A DNA stretch of 64,000 bases, from contig VJZX01000015.1 in NCBI GenBank assembly GCA_009663185.1, positions 1 through 64,000 on the forward strand, written 5' to 3'. This DNA is from Isoptericola halalbus (GTDB lineage: Bacteria; Actinomycetota; Actinomycetes; Actinomycetales; Cellulomonadaceae). Within the stretch, counting starts at the first letter, position 1; each line of letters opens with the position of its first letter. Below, piece after piece: positions 25,121 to 34,050 of the stretch. Under the pieces are notes generated by a model. That model ran no database searches, was not told the DNA's origin, and saw nothing but the letters and a program-made list of their open reading frames with translations. Made by a program: the position numbers and the translations under genes.

Positions 25121-25134
25121 TGTTAGCGTTAACA
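25121..25134. promoter_or_regulatory. LacI-family operator overlapping a -10 box
   Basis: TGTTAGCGTTAACA is symmetric at 12 of 14 positions with the central CG typical of LacI-family sites. TAACAT (25130-25135), a TAnnnT -10 box, overlaps it, and the lyase-like gene starts 43 nt downstream of the site. No LacI gene is adjacent. Confidence 0.7.
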
Positions 25135-25177
25135 TCGTGTCGGCTCAACGAAGAGCCGCCGTCAACAGAATGGGCTG

Positions 25178-26872
25178 ATGATGACGACACGACACGAGCA
25201 CTCGCACGACGGACGCCGGATCCCACCACCGTCCCGCAGGTCGTTCCTGATCGGAGCGGCCGCGGCGCCGGTCCTCGCCTGGGGCGCCGAGCCGGCCGCC
25301 TCCGCCTGGTTCGGCGCGAGCCCGGCCACCGCGGCCGCCGTGGCCGCACACCCGAGCATGCTGCACACCGCGTCGGACCTGACCCGGGCCCGCAACCGGG
25401 TCGCCGCCGGCACACAGCCGTGGAAGGGCGGCTGGGACCGTCTGGTCGCCAACGGACGATCGCACTCGACGTGGACGCCGCGCCCGCTGGAGACCGTGAT
25501 CCGCGGCGGGGACGGGTCCAACTACGGCCAGATGATGGTGGACATCCACGCCGCCTACCAGAACGCCCTTCGCTGGCGGATCTCTGGGGTCGCCGCACAC
25601 GGCGACGCGGCCGTCCGGATCCTCAACGCCTGGTCGGCAACCTTGCGCGAGGTCACCGGCAACGCGGACCGCTACCTCGCCGCCGGCATCTACGGATACC
25701 AGTGGGCCAACGCCGCCGAGCTCGTGCGCGACCACCCGGGCTTCGACCGCACGCGCTTTCGGAACATGCTTCTGAACGTCTTCTACCCGATGAACGAGAG
25801 CTTCCTCACCAACCACAACAACTCCGTCATCACGAACTACTGGGCCAACTGGGACCTGTGCAACATGTGCTCGATCCTGTCCATCGGCATCTTCGCGGAC
25901 CGCGACGACCTGGTGACCCGCGCGATCGACTACTTCAAGACCGGTGCGGGCAACGGCTCGATCGAGCACGCCATCCCGTACCTCTACGACGGCGAAGGCC
26001 TCGCGCAGTGGCAGGAGAGCGGCCGCGACCAGGCCCACAGCATCATGGGCGTCGGCCTCATGGGCGCGTTCTGCGAGATGGCCTGGAGCCAGGGCGTGGA
26101 CTGCTACGGCTACGGCGGCAACAGGTTCCTCAAGGGCGCCGAGTACGTCGCGAAGTACAACCTCGGGTTCGACGTACCGTTCACGGACTACACCTGGCAG
26201 TCCGGGCCCAACACGACCGCCCCGCACGTCGGGTGGAACACGCACACCGAGATCAGCTCGAACCAGCGCGGGCAGCTCCGGCCGGTGTGGGAGTCGATCC
26301 TCGGCCACTACGAGGGCCGCCGAAGCATCGCGGCCCCCTGGGTCCGGCAGATGGCCGAGAGCCTCCGGCCCGACGGCGGCGGCGGGGATTACGGCACGTC
26401 CTCGGGCGGCTATGACCAGCTGGGCTTCGGCACCCTCATGCACGCCCCCGCCGCGACCGGGATCAACCGGCTCCAGTCGTACAACCTCCCGGACCGCTAC
26501 GTCCGGCACGCCAACTACGTCGGCAGGATCGACGCGAACGTCTCGCCGGCCGCGGACGCCCAGTTCCGCATCCGCCGCGGCCTGGTCTCCGGGAGCACCG
26601 GACGCGTCTCGTTCGAGTCCGTGAACTTTCCTGGCTACTACCTGCGCCACTACGCCTACGAGATCCGGCTCGAGCGGCACAGTGGGTCCGCCACGTTCGC
26701 CGCCGACGCCACGTTCCAGCAGGTCGCCAGCCCGCTCAGCTCGGCGCACGTCATGTTCCGCTCGCACAACTTCCCGGACCGCTACCTGCGCCACTCGAAC
26801 TCTCTCCTGCGGATCGATCCCGTCTCGACGGACCAGGCGCGCGCGGACGCGTCGTTCCGCATCGTCGCCTGA
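25178..26872 (+). CDS. Secreted alginate-lyase-like polysaccharide enzyme with CBM42 (AbfB) domain
   Basis: A 564-residue protein. The N-terminus carries a Tat signal with SRRSFLIG (about 19-26) and a hydrophobic stretch ending near ASAWFGAS. Residues about 60-400 resemble the alpha/alpha-barrel alginate-lyase family (LTRARNRVAAGTQPWKGGWD, HGDAAVRILNAW, NYWANWDLCNM, DQAHSIMGVGLMGAFCEMAW). Substrates of such proteins range beyond alginate. Residues about 425-564 are an AbfB/CBM42 beta-trefoil with three repeats (SYNLPDRYVRHANY, SVNFPGYYLRHYAY, SHNFPDRYLRHSNS), which binds arabinofuranose side chains. The pairing suggests an acidic, arabinose-decorated plant polysaccharide. A LacI-type operator lies upstream. 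Confidence 0.85.
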   Translation: MMTTRHEHSHDGRRIPPPSRRSFLIGAAAAPVLAWGAEPAASAWFGASPATAAAVAAHPSMLHTASDLTRARNRVAAGTQPWKGGWDRLVANGRSHSTWTPRPLETVIRGGDGSNYGQMMVDIHAAYQNALRWRISGVAAHGDAAVRILNAWSATLREVTGNADRYLAAGIYGYQWANAAELVRDHPGFDRTRFRNMLLNVFYPMNESFLTNHNNSVITNYWANWDLCNMCSILSIGIFADRDDLVTRAIDYFKTGAGNGSIEHAIPYLYDGEGLAQWQESGRDQAHSIMGVGLMGAFCEMAWSQGVDCYGYGGNRFLKGAEYVAKYNLGFDVPFTDYTWQSGPNTTAPHVGWNTHTEISSNQRGQLRPVWESILGHYEGRRSIAAPWVRQMAESLRPDGGGGDYGTSSGGYDQLGFGTLMHAPAATGINRLQSYNLPDRYVRHANYVGRIDANVSPAADAQFRIRRGLVSGSTGRVSFESVNFPGYYLRHYAYEIRLERHSGSATFAADATFQQVASPLSSAHVMFRSHNFPDRYLRHSNSLLRIDPVSTDQARADASFRIVA

Positions 26873-26915
26873 TCGACGACGCGAGCAGGGCAGAGCAGAG
26901 CAGGGCAGACGAGAG

Positions 26916-26952
26916 TGCCGGCGGCGCACGGATGGCCGCGACGCCGCCGGCA
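26916..26952. terminator. Bidirectional hairpin terminator
   Basis: TGCCGGCGGCG (26916-26926) pairs perfectly with CGCCGCCGGCA (26942-26952) between the convergent lyase and phosphopantetheinyl transferase genes. Confidence 0.75.
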
Positions 26953-26968
26953 TCTCGGCCGGCACGGC

Positions 26969-27553
26969 TCAGGCGTCGAGCCTCCAGTGCGTGATCCGGG
27001 GTGCGTCAAGCTCGGCAGGCGCCACGACTGCGGCGACGTACCCGGCAAAGGGCGGTCGGAGCTCATGGACGGCAACGCCCGCCGCGGCAAGGCTCGGCGG
27101 AGCGGCCGCGCCGTCGTCGGCCTGTGCCGCCGCCCCGGCCTTGAACAACGCCTCCCTGGTCACCCACTCGCGCCCCGACGCCGGGTCCGTGAGGTCGCCG
27201 ATCCGCTGCACGTCGACGCCCACGGGCCCACGGGGGCTCAGCGCGACCACGGCCAGGAGTCCGGAGTGCGAGACTGATACCCAGGGCACCGGTGTGCTGT
27301 CGCTCACGATCCGCGGGGCACCATGGGGGCCGCCGCACTCGGCGCAGGTGCGATCCACCACGACCTCGGCCGGGGCTATCCCGAGGTGTGCGGCGACCGC
27401 CACGCGAAGCATCACCGCGCTGATCAGGGACCGGCCACGGTCTGCGGGGCGCTCGAGCGACTCCACGCGCGCCCGCTCACCGACGTCGAGCAGGCCGAGC
27501 AGATCGCGGTCCGCTGCGGCGAGCGAGGACCACCAGACCTCGAGGGTCAACAA
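26969..27553 (-). CDS. Sfp-type 4'-phosphopantetheinyl transferase
   Basis: A 194-residue enzyme that would move phosphopantetheine from CoA to the serine of a carrier domain. Family motifs are VSVSHSGLLAVVAL (about 92-105), the Mg-binding GVDVQRIGDL (about 112-121) and the WVTREALFKAG helix (W-x3-E-A-x-x-K) at about 130-140. It is compact compared with Sfp (about 224 residues). It diverges from the adenylation-carrier-acyltransferase gene over a 51-nt gap holding an iron box. Its natural client is therefore probably Ser522 of that protein. Confidence 0.88.
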   Translation of the reverse strand: MLTLEVWWSSLAAADRDLLGLLDVGERARVESLERPADRGRSLISAVMLRVAVAAHLGIAPAEVVVDRTCAECGGPHGAPRIVSDSTPVPWVSVSHSGLLAVVALSPRGPVGVDVQRIGDLTDPASGREWVTREALFKAGAAAQADDGAAAPPSLAAAGVAVHELRPPFAGYVAAVVAPAELDAPRITHWRLDA

Positions 27554-27584
27554 CCATCACCTCTCGTCCCTCGCGCGGACGCAG

Positions 27585-27603
27585 TTAGGTTAGCATTCCC
27601 TTT
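27585..27603. promoter_or_regulatory. DtxR/IdeR iron box between PPTase and fusion gene
   Basis: TTAGGTTAGCATTCCCTTT matches 14 of 19 positions of the DtxR/IdeR consensus; the left half (10 nt) is perfect and the right half is degenerate. TAGCAT inside it (27591-27596) is a -10 box 8 nt before the ATG at 27605. It lies 32 nt upstream of the PPTase start, so both divergent genes may respond to iron. Confidence 0.78.
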
Positions 27604-27604
27604 C

Positions 27605-30229
27605 ATGTTGACCGCCCTCGCGCCCGCCGTCGCACCGGGCCGTGGCATCCTCCCGCTCGACGACACGGCGTCGACAGGGCGGCCCGCGCTGCTCACGTCT
27701 GCGGGCCAGGGCTTCTCCCACTCCGAGCTCAGGCGCGCCGTCGCCGACCTCGCCGGCCGCCTCCCGGACGTCGCCGACGGTCGGCGGCTCGTGCACCTCC
27801 CGCTACGCGCGGACCTCGCCGGCGTGACGGCGTACCTGGCGACGCTGCACGCGGGCCACGTCGCGCTCGTGACACCCGAGGACGCCCGGGCAGACACGAT
27901 CCTGGACCGGTACCTGCCCGACGTCGTGACGACCCGCGATGCGGAGCGACCGTTCGATGCGCTCACGCCGACTCCTCGCCATCTCCTGCACCCGGACCTC
28001 GCCCTGCTGCTGAGCACGTCCGGGAGCACCGGCTCGCCCAAGCTCGTGCGGCTGTCCCGTCAGAACCTCGTGAGCAACGCGCGCGCGATCGCCGAGGCGC
28101 TGCGGCTCACCGAGGACGACCGGGCGATCACCAGCCTCCCCCTCCACTACTGCTTCGGGCTCTCGGTGCTGCACTCGCACCTGGTCGCGGGCGGCTCGGT
28201 CGTGCTGACCGAGGGCTCGGTCCTGGACGAAGCGCTGTGGAGCACGGTCGACGAGCTCGGCGTCACCACGATGGCGGTCGTGCCGCACACGGTCGAGCTC
28301 CTCGAGTCCAGCGGCGCGCTCGAGCGGGCGCACCCCTCGCTACGCCTGCTCGCCCAGGCCGGCGGGCGGATGCATCCCGACCGTGTCCTGCGCACCGCCG
28401 CGCTGGGCCGCCGGCAGGGGTGGGAGCTCGCCGTGATGTATGGGCAGACCGAGGCCACGGCCCGCATCTGCGTGCTCGACCCGGCCCTCGTGGCGGACCA
28501 TCCCGACGCCGTGGGTCACCCCGTGGCCGAGACGTCCCTGCACCTCGACACGACCGTGCCGGAGGCGTCCGGCGGCGCCGGTGAGGTCGTGGTTCGCGGT
28601 CCCGGCGTGATGATGGGCTACGCCGAGCACCCTGATGACCTCGCGCTCGGGGCCATGCTGTCCGAGCTGCGGACCGGCGACATCGGACGGATCGGTCCGG
28701 ACGGCCTGCTGCGCCTGGTCGGACGCCGCTCGGGATTCGTCAAGATCATGGGGCTGCGGATCGACCTGGCGAGGGTCGAGTCCGCGCTCGAGACCGCCGG
28801 GTACACCGCGTGCGTGGGAGGCGACGAGGCAGGTCTGACCGTAGCGGTCGAGCCGGTTCCTGGCGGTCGAGGTGTCGAAGCGGCCGCACTCGTCCGACTC
28901 GTGGCGTGCGAGGCGTCGGGGCTCGCCCCCGCATCCGTCGCCGTCGCCGTCGCCGAGCTGCCTCGCCTGGCCAACGGCAAGGTCGACCGCCTCGGGTGCG
29001 CCGTGCTCGTGCGCGGCGAGCAGTCCCGCGAGACGAGCCTGCGCGGCGCCGTCGAGCCTGCCGACACCGACCCGACGCTCGCCGTGAGCGTGGCCCGGGT
29101 CGTGGGCGACGTTCTCGGGCTCGATGCGGTCGACCCCGGTCGCAGCTTTACCCAGCACGGCGGCGACTCGCTCAGCCACGTGCAGGCGTCCGTCCGGCTC
29201 ACCGAGCTCGTCGGCCCGCTCCCCCGCGGCTGGCACCACCGCCCCCTCGGAGAGCTGGTCGAGCAAGGAGCCTCGAGGCGCCCCGACGCGCCGGGGCGCA
29301 CAGCAGCCGACGGCGCGCGCGGACGCCGGTGGTGGGAGTGGCGCAGCGTGGAGACCTCGGTCCTGCTCCGCGCGATCGCCGTCGTGATCATCTGCGGCTC
29401 CCACGCCGACCTCTTCCGCATTCTCGGCGGGGCGCACACCCTGCTCGCGGTGGCCGGCTTCAACGCTGCACGGTTCGGACTGTCGATGCCCACCGCGCGC
29501 GGCCGCTGGCGTGCGAGCGCCCGCACCCTGATCGGCGTCGCGGTGCCCACCGTCGCGGTGGCTCTGTTCGGCATGCTCAGCCAGGACCGCTACGGGTGGG
29601 CCAACGTCCTGCTCGCCAACTGGGTCTTCGGAGACGTCGCCTACGGGTTCCGCAACGAGCTGTGGTTCGTCGATGCGCTGATCGCGAGCACGCTCACCCT
29701 CGCCGCGGTCCTCGCGGTGCCCTGGGTGGGACGCGCCTGGCAGCGACAGCCGTGGCGGGTTGCCGCAGTTGTGGCCGTGATTGCTCTGGTGCCCCGGTTT
29801 GTCATCCTGCACCTCGGGGAGGGCGTGCTCCGGGGGATCATGCCGACGACGTTCTGGCTCTTCGCCGTCGGAGCCGCCGTGGCGTACGCCGACACCCGCC
29901 GCCGCCGTCTGCTCACGCTCGCTCTGGCCGTCGTCGGCGGAGCCACGTTCTTCCCCGACGACCCCGTGCGCAACACCACGATCCTGGTGGGCATCGCGCT
30001 GGTGACGCTCGTGCCGGGGGTCCGTGTCCCGGGCTGGGCCGTGCCGCTCGTCGGCCTGCTCGCGTCGGCCTCGTTGTACGTCTACCTCGTCCAGTTCCCG
30101 ATCCTCGACCTGGTCCCCACGGCTCTCGGTGCCACCCTCGCGGCGATCGCGCTCGGCTGTCTGCTGTGGCGCGTCACCGACCGCCCCGTGCGGCGGCTCC
30201 AGGACCTGGTGCTCCGACCGAAGCGATGA
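27605..30229 (+). CDS. Fusion: acyl-adenylating domain - carrier protein - membrane AT3 acyltransferase
   Basis: An 874-residue single polypeptide. Residues about 1-480 are an ANL adenylating domain: STSGSTGSPK (about 136-145), YGQTEAT (about 279), ELRTGDIGRI (about 355) and NGKVDR (about 457). Residues about 490-560 are a carrier domain with HGGDSLSH and attachment Ser522. Residues about 575-865 are an AT3 acyltransferase with about ten helices, the family R-x10-H motif (Arg589, His600) and NELWFVDALI. It would activate a carboxylic acid, hold it as a thioester and pass it to an acceptor at the membrane. An iron box overlaps its promoter and its stop overlaps the ferric importer gene. ATG at 27605 was chosen because any earlier start would put the iron box inside the coding region. 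Acyl substrate and acceptor are unknown. Confidence 0.85.
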   Translation: MLTALAPAVAPGRGILPLDDTASTGRPALLTSAGQGFSHSELRRAVADLAGRLPDVADGRRLVHLPLRADLAGVTAYLATLHAGHVALVTPEDARADTILDRYLPDVVTTRDAERPFDALTPTPRHLLHPDLALLLSTSGSTGSPKLVRLSRQNLVSNARAIAEALRLTEDDRAITSLPLHYCFGLSVLHSHLVAGGSVVLTEGSVLDEALWSTVDELGVTTMAVVPHTVELLESSGALERAHPSLRLLAQAGGRMHPDRVLRTAALGRRQGWELAVMYGQTEATARICVLDPALVADHPDAVGHPVAETSLHLDTTVPEASGGAGEVVVRGPGVMMGYAEHPDDLALGAMLSELRTGDIGRIGPDGLLRLVGRRSGFVKIMGLRIDLARVESALETAGYTACVGGDEAGLTVAVEPVPGGRGVEAAALVRLVACEASGLAPASVAVAVAELPRLANGKVDRLGCAVLVRGEQSRETSLRGAVEPADTDPTLAVSVARVVGDVLGLDAVDPGRSFTQHGGDSLSHVQASVRLTELVGPLPRGWHHRPLGELVEQGASRRPDAPGRTAADGARGRRWWEWRSVETSVLLRAIAVVIICGSHADLFRILGGAHTLLAVAGFNAARFGLSMPTARGRWRASARTLIGVAVPTVAVALFGMLSQDRYGWANVLLANWVFGDVAYGFRNELWFVDALIASTLTLAAVLAVPWVGRAWQRQPWRVAAVVAVIALVPRFVILHLGEGVLRGIMPTTFWLFAVGAAVAYADTRRRRLLTLALAVVGGATFFPDDPVRNTTILVGIALVTLVPGVRVPGWAVPLVGLLASASLYVYLVQFPILDLVPTALGATLAAIALGCLLWRVTDRPVRRLQDLVLRPKR

Positions 30230-31284
30230 CGACCATGAAACGGAAGGCTCCCGTGCCACAGAGACGACACCTTGGCCTCGCCGCCCTGCTGACCCTGCCC
30301 CTGACACTGGCCGCCTGCGCCGGCGGATCGGCCGAGGAAGCGTTCGAGGCGGAGCCCGGCGCGCTGCAGATCTACTCGTCCCAGCACCGCGACGTCACCG
30401 AGGCGTGGGCGGCCGCGTTCACCGAGTCGACCGGCATCAAGACCCAGGTCCGAGAGGGTCAGGACGCCTCGATGGGACACATGATCGTCGAGGAGGGGGA
30501 CGCGTCGCCCGCCGACGTCTTCCTGACGGAGAACTCTCCCGCGATGACGATCGTCGAGCGGGCGGGCCTCCTCGCGCCGGTCGACGAGCAGACCCTGGGG
30601 CAGCTCGGCGAGGGCTTGGCGCCGTCGTCCGGCCGGTGGACGGCGATCGCCGCCCGATCGACCGTCCTCGTCTACAACACCGACGAGATCAGCGAGGACG
30701 AGCTGCCGTCGTCGATCATGGACCTGGCTGACGCCGAGTGGGCCGGCAGGTGGGGCGGGGCCCCCGGCGGCGCGGACTTCCAGGCCATCGTCGCCGGCAT
30801 GCTGTCCGACCGGGGCGAGCAGGAGACCCAGGCCTGGCTCGACGCGCTGGCCGACAACGCCGAGATCTACCAGAACAACATCGCCACGATGCAAGCCGTC
30901 AACGCCGGCGAGGTCCCGGTCGGGATCATGTACCACTACTACTGGTACCGCGACCAGGCCGGCGACAAGGCGGGCAGCGCCAGCACGAAGCTGCACTACT
31001 TCGGCAACCAGGACCCCGGCGCGTTCGTCAGCCTGTCGGCCGGCGGCGTGCTCGCCTCGTCGGACATGGCCGAGGAGGCCCAGCAGTTCCTGGCCTACAT
31101 CACGAGCCCGGAGGGCCAGCAGGTGCTGGTCGACAGCGGCTCGATGGAGTACGCGGTCGGCACCGGCGTCGAGTCGGACCCGGCGCTGCCGCCGCTGGAC
31201 AGCCTCGACGCTCCCCCGGTCGACCCGTTCACCCTCAACTCCGACGACGTCGTCACGCTGATGACGGATGCCGGCATCCTCTAG
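30226..31284 (+). CDS. Ferric iron ABC transporter substrate-binding lipoprotein (FbpA/AfuA type)
   Basis: A 352-residue extracytoplasmic binding protein. The lipobox LTLAAC places the acylated Cys at residue 31. The mature part has LQIYSSQHRDVTEAWAAAF, the typical start of iron-binding members, and the Tyr cluster MYHYYWYRD that coordinates Fe3+ in FbpA/FutA-type proteins. The ATG at 30226 overlaps the fusion-gene stop (ATGA); a second ATG at 30235 is also possible. Position and iron box indicate expression under iron limitation. Confidence 0.9.
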   Translation: MTTMKRKAPVPQRRHLGLAALLTLPLTLAACAGGSAEEAFEAEPGALQIYSSQHRDVTEAWAAAFTESTGIKTQVREGQDASMGHMIVEEGDASPADVFLTENSPAMTIVERAGLLAPVDEQTLGQLGEGLAPSSGRWTAIAARSTVLVYNTDEISEDELPSSIMDLADAEWAGRWGGAPGGADFQAIVAGMLSDRGEQETQAWLDALADNAEIYQNNIATMQAVNAGEVPVGIMYHYYWYRDQAGDKAGSASTKLHYFGNQDPGAFVSLSAGGVLASSDMAEEAQQFLAYITSPEGQQVLVDSGSMEYAVGTGVESDPALPPLDSLDAPPVDPFTLNSDDVVTLMTDAGIL

Positions 31285-32791
31285 AGCACGCGGCGTCGCC
31301 GTGGCCGCGGCCCTGGTCGCCGCGGTCACTCTCCTGCCGCTGCTCGTCGTCATCCCCGACGCGCTCTCCGCCGAGCCGGGCGAGGCGGCGCGCTACCTGC
31401 TGCGCCCCCGCGTGGGCGAGCTGCTCACGCACACCGGGATGCTGGTCGCCGTCACGGTGCCCGCCACGGTCGTCGTGGGCGTCCTCGCCGCCTGGCTCGT
31501 GGAACGCAGCACGTTGCCGTGGGCCGGGGTGTGGCGCACGCTGCTCCTCGCCCCGCTTGCCGTGCCGGCGTTCGTCAGCGCCTACGCCTGGGTCACGGTG
31601 GCACCCTGGCTCACCGGCTTCTGGGGCGCAGCCCTGGTCACCACGCTCGCGTACTTCCCGTTCGTGTTCCTGCCGGTAGCCGCCCTGCTCCGCGCGCTCG
31701 ACCCGGGCGACGAGGAGGCGGCCCGCTCCCTGGGCCTGTCGCCTGCCGCGGCCGTCGTGCGCACCGTGCTGCCGCGGCTGAGGCCTGCCGTCAGCGGCGG
31801 GGCACTGCTGGTGGCCCTCCACCTCCTGGCAGAGTACGGCGTGCTGGAGATGATGCGGTTCCAGACGTTCACGACCGCGATCATGCAGCAGTACGCGGTG
31901 GGGTTCAGCGACACGACCAGCAGCCTGCTCGCCTCGGTGCTGCTCACGCTCTGCCTGGTGGCGCTCGTGCTCGACCTGGTGGCCCGGGGGCGTCACCGCG
32001 TGGCCCGGGTGGGGTCGGGCGTCCAGCGTCGTGCCGTGCCCGCCGTCCTCGGTGCCTGGACCGCCCCCGTGCTGCTCTTCCTCTCCGCGCTGGTCGCCCT
32101 CTCGGTCGCCGTCCCCGTGGCTACCGTGGTCCGGTGGCTGCTCCACGCTCTCGACGCAGGTGACCGCCTCGACCTCGGCCTCGTGCAGGTAACCCTCAGC
32201 ACCCTGGGCCTCGCCGTGCTCGGCGCCCTGGCGGCCGTCGCGGCCGCCCTCCCCGGGGCCTGGTTGCTGAACCGCCACCGCTCCGGCTTGACCCTGCTTC
32301 TCGAGCGGACGACGTTCATCGCGAGCGCGCTTCCCGGAGTGGTCGTCGGGCTGGCCCTGGTCACTCTCGCCGTCCGGTGGGCCCGGCCGGTCTACCAGAC
32401 CGTGGGGCTGCTCGTGGTGGCCTACGCGATCCTGTTCCTGCCCCGGGCCATGGTCTCGTTGCGCGCGGGCCTCGCCGCGGCACCGCCGGAGCTCTCCGAG
32501 GCCGGCCGTTCTCTCGGGCTGAGCGGCGGGGCGACCCTGGTCCGCGTCGTCCTGCCGCTCGTCGCCCCGTCGGTGCTGACCGCGCTGGTGCTGGTGGCCC
32601 TCGCGGTCAACACCGAGCTGACCGCCACCCTCTTGCTGGCCCCCACCGGGACGGACACCCTCGCCCTGGCGTTCTGGCGGCAGGCGAGCGAGCTGGACTA
32701 CGCGGCCGCGGCACCGTACGCAGCCGTGATGATCATCCTGTCGGTGCCGCTGACGATGCTGCTGCGGCGGCAGATCCTGGAGGAGCGATGA
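31268..32791 (+). CDS. Ferric iron ABC transporter permease (FbpB type)
   Basis: A 507-residue permease made of two fused binding-protein-dependent domains, about 12 membrane helices. Both EAA loops are present: EEAARSLGLSPAAAVVRTVL (about 151-170) and SEAGRSLGLSGGATLVRVVL (about 416-435). This two-domain layout is standard for Fe3+ importers of the Fbp/Sfu family. It overlaps the binding-protein gene by 17 nt and the ATPase gene by 4 nt. Confidence 0.93.
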   Translation: MPASSRARGVAVAAALVAAVTLLPLLVVIPDALSAEPGEAARYLLRPRVGELLTHTGMLVAVTVPATVVVGVLAAWLVERSTLPWAGVWRTLLLAPLAVPAFVSAYAWVTVAPWLTGFWGAALVTTLAYFPFVFLPVAALLRALDPGDEEAARSLGLSPAAAVVRTVLPRLRPAVSGGALLVALHLLAEYGVLEMMRFQTFTTAIMQQYAVGFSDTTSSLLASVLLTLCLVALVLDLVARGRHRVARVGSGVQRRAVPAVLGAWTAPVLLFLSALVALSVAVPVATVVRWLLHALDAGDRLDLGLVQVTLSTLGLAVLGALAAVAAALPGAWLLNRHRSGLTLLLERTTFIASALPGVVVGLALVTLAVRWARPVYQTVGLLVVAYAILFLPRAMVSLRAGLAAAPPELSEAGRSLGLSGGATLVRVVLPLVAPSVLTALVLVALAVNTELTATLLLAPTGTDTLALAFWRQASELDYAAAAPYAAVMIILSVPLTMLLRRQILEER

Positions 32792-33879
32792 GCGAGCTCA
32801 AGCTGCGCGGCGTGACGGCCGGTTACGGTCGGGAAGCCGTGCTCGAAGACGTCGACCTCACGGTGACCGAGGGCGCGACGACGGCGGTGCTGGGCGGTTC
32901 CGGCAGCGGCAAGACCACGTTGCTGCGGGCCGTCGCCGGCTTCCTGCGACCCCGGTCGGGCACGGTCACCGTCGGGGGCAGGACCGTCGCCGGGCCCGGT
33001 GCCTGGGTGCCGCCCGAACGGCGCGGCGTGGGGTACGTCCGCCAGGACGGTGGGCTCTTCCCGCACCTGTCGGTCGCCGGGAACATCGCCTTCGGCCTCC
33101 CCTGGCCACGCAAGCGCCACCACGACCGCGTTCTCGAGCTGCTCGACCTCGTCGGCCTTCCCGCCGCGCTCGCGGAGCGACACCCCCACCAGCTTTCCGG
33201 CGGCCAGCAGCAACGCGTCGCCCTGGCCCGGGCGCTCGCCCCGCGCCCGGGGCTGATCCTGCTCGACGAGCCGTTCTCCTCGCTGGACACAGCGCTCAGG
33301 GCCACGACCCGCGAGGCCACCGCCCGGGCACTGCGGGCCACCGGCGCCACAGCCGTCCTGGTCACCCACGACCAGGGCGAGGCGTTGTCCTTCGCCGACG
33401 AGGTCGCCATCCTCACGGCAGGCCGCTTCCGGCAGGTCGACCGCCCCACGACCGTCTACCGCGAACCGGTCGACCCCGAGGTGGCGGAGTTCCTCGGAGA
33501 CGCGCTGCTCATCGCCGGCATCGCGACCGAGGACAGCGTCGTGTGCCGGCTCGGGCGGCTGCCCCTGCACGGGTCCACCGCCCACGGCGACGTCGACGTG
33601 ATGATCCGCCCCGAGCAGCTCACCCTGACCAGGCCCGGCGCCGGCGAGCTTGACACCGTCGTGCGCGACGTCGCGTATTTCGGGCACGACGCCCTCGTCG
33701 AGCTCGACCTGGTGGACGGCGGGCCCCACGAACTGCTTCGCGCCCGCGTCCTCGGTGTGGACTCACCGGCTCCGGGCGAGCTCGTCGGTGTCACGGTGAC
33801 GGGACCGGTGCGCACGTTCCCCCGCGTGGTCGACCCACGCCGCGCCCGAGAGGGCGCCACGCCGATGGCGGCCATCTGA
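32788..33879 (+). CDS. Ferric iron ABC transporter ATPase (FbpC type)
   Basis: A 363-residue importer ATPase. Walker A is GGSGSGKTT (about 37-45), the Q-loop is VGYVRQDGGLFPHLSV, the signature LSGGQQQR, Walker B LILLDEPFSSLD and the H-loop VLVTHDQGEAL. A C-terminal TOBE-like domain (MIRPEQLTL, VAYFGHDALVEL) is present as in FbpC. ATG overlaps the permease stop (ATGA). It completes the iron importer. Confidence 0.94.
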   Translation: MSELKLRGVTAGYGREAVLEDVDLTVTEGATTAVLGGSGSGKTTLLRAVAGFLRPRSGTVTVGGRTVAGPGAWVPPERRGVGYVRQDGGLFPHLSVAGNIAFGLPWPRKRHHDRVLELLDLVGLPAALAERHPHQLSGGQQQRVALARALAPRPGLILLDEPFSSLDTALRATTREATARALRATGATAVLVTHDQGEALSFADEVAILTAGRFRQVDRPTTVYREPVDPEVAEFLGDALLIAGIATEDSVVCRLGRLPLHGSTAHGDVDVMIRPEQLTLTRPGAGELDTVVRDVAYFGHDALVELDLVDGGPHELLRARVLGVDSPAPGELVGVTVTGPVRTFPRVVDPRRAREGATPMAAI

Positions 33880-33904
33880 CGTCTCCATCCGGAGAGCCTC
33901 CGCA

Positions 33905-34010
33905 CTCGACCTCACCCGAACGGGGCGGGTGCTCGACGCCGCGCGGGAAGCGGTCGACGACGCCCGGCCGGACGGTGTCTCGGCGCGCCGAGTCGCTGGG
34001 GGCGGTTGTC
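33905..34010 (+). pseudogene. Possible relic of a TetR-type DNA-binding domain
   Basis: One frame reads LTRTGRVLDAAREAVDDA then RPDGVSARRVAGGG, which resembles the first helices of TetR regulators (LTRERVLDAAL...GLSMRRLA). It has no start codon in context, breaks down after about 35 residues and carries an extra residue near the start. Evidence is by-eye similarity only. Confidence 0.3.
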
Positions 34011-34050
34011 TCCGGGTCTCCTCGTGGCTCGTCAAGGCCGCCACGCATCC

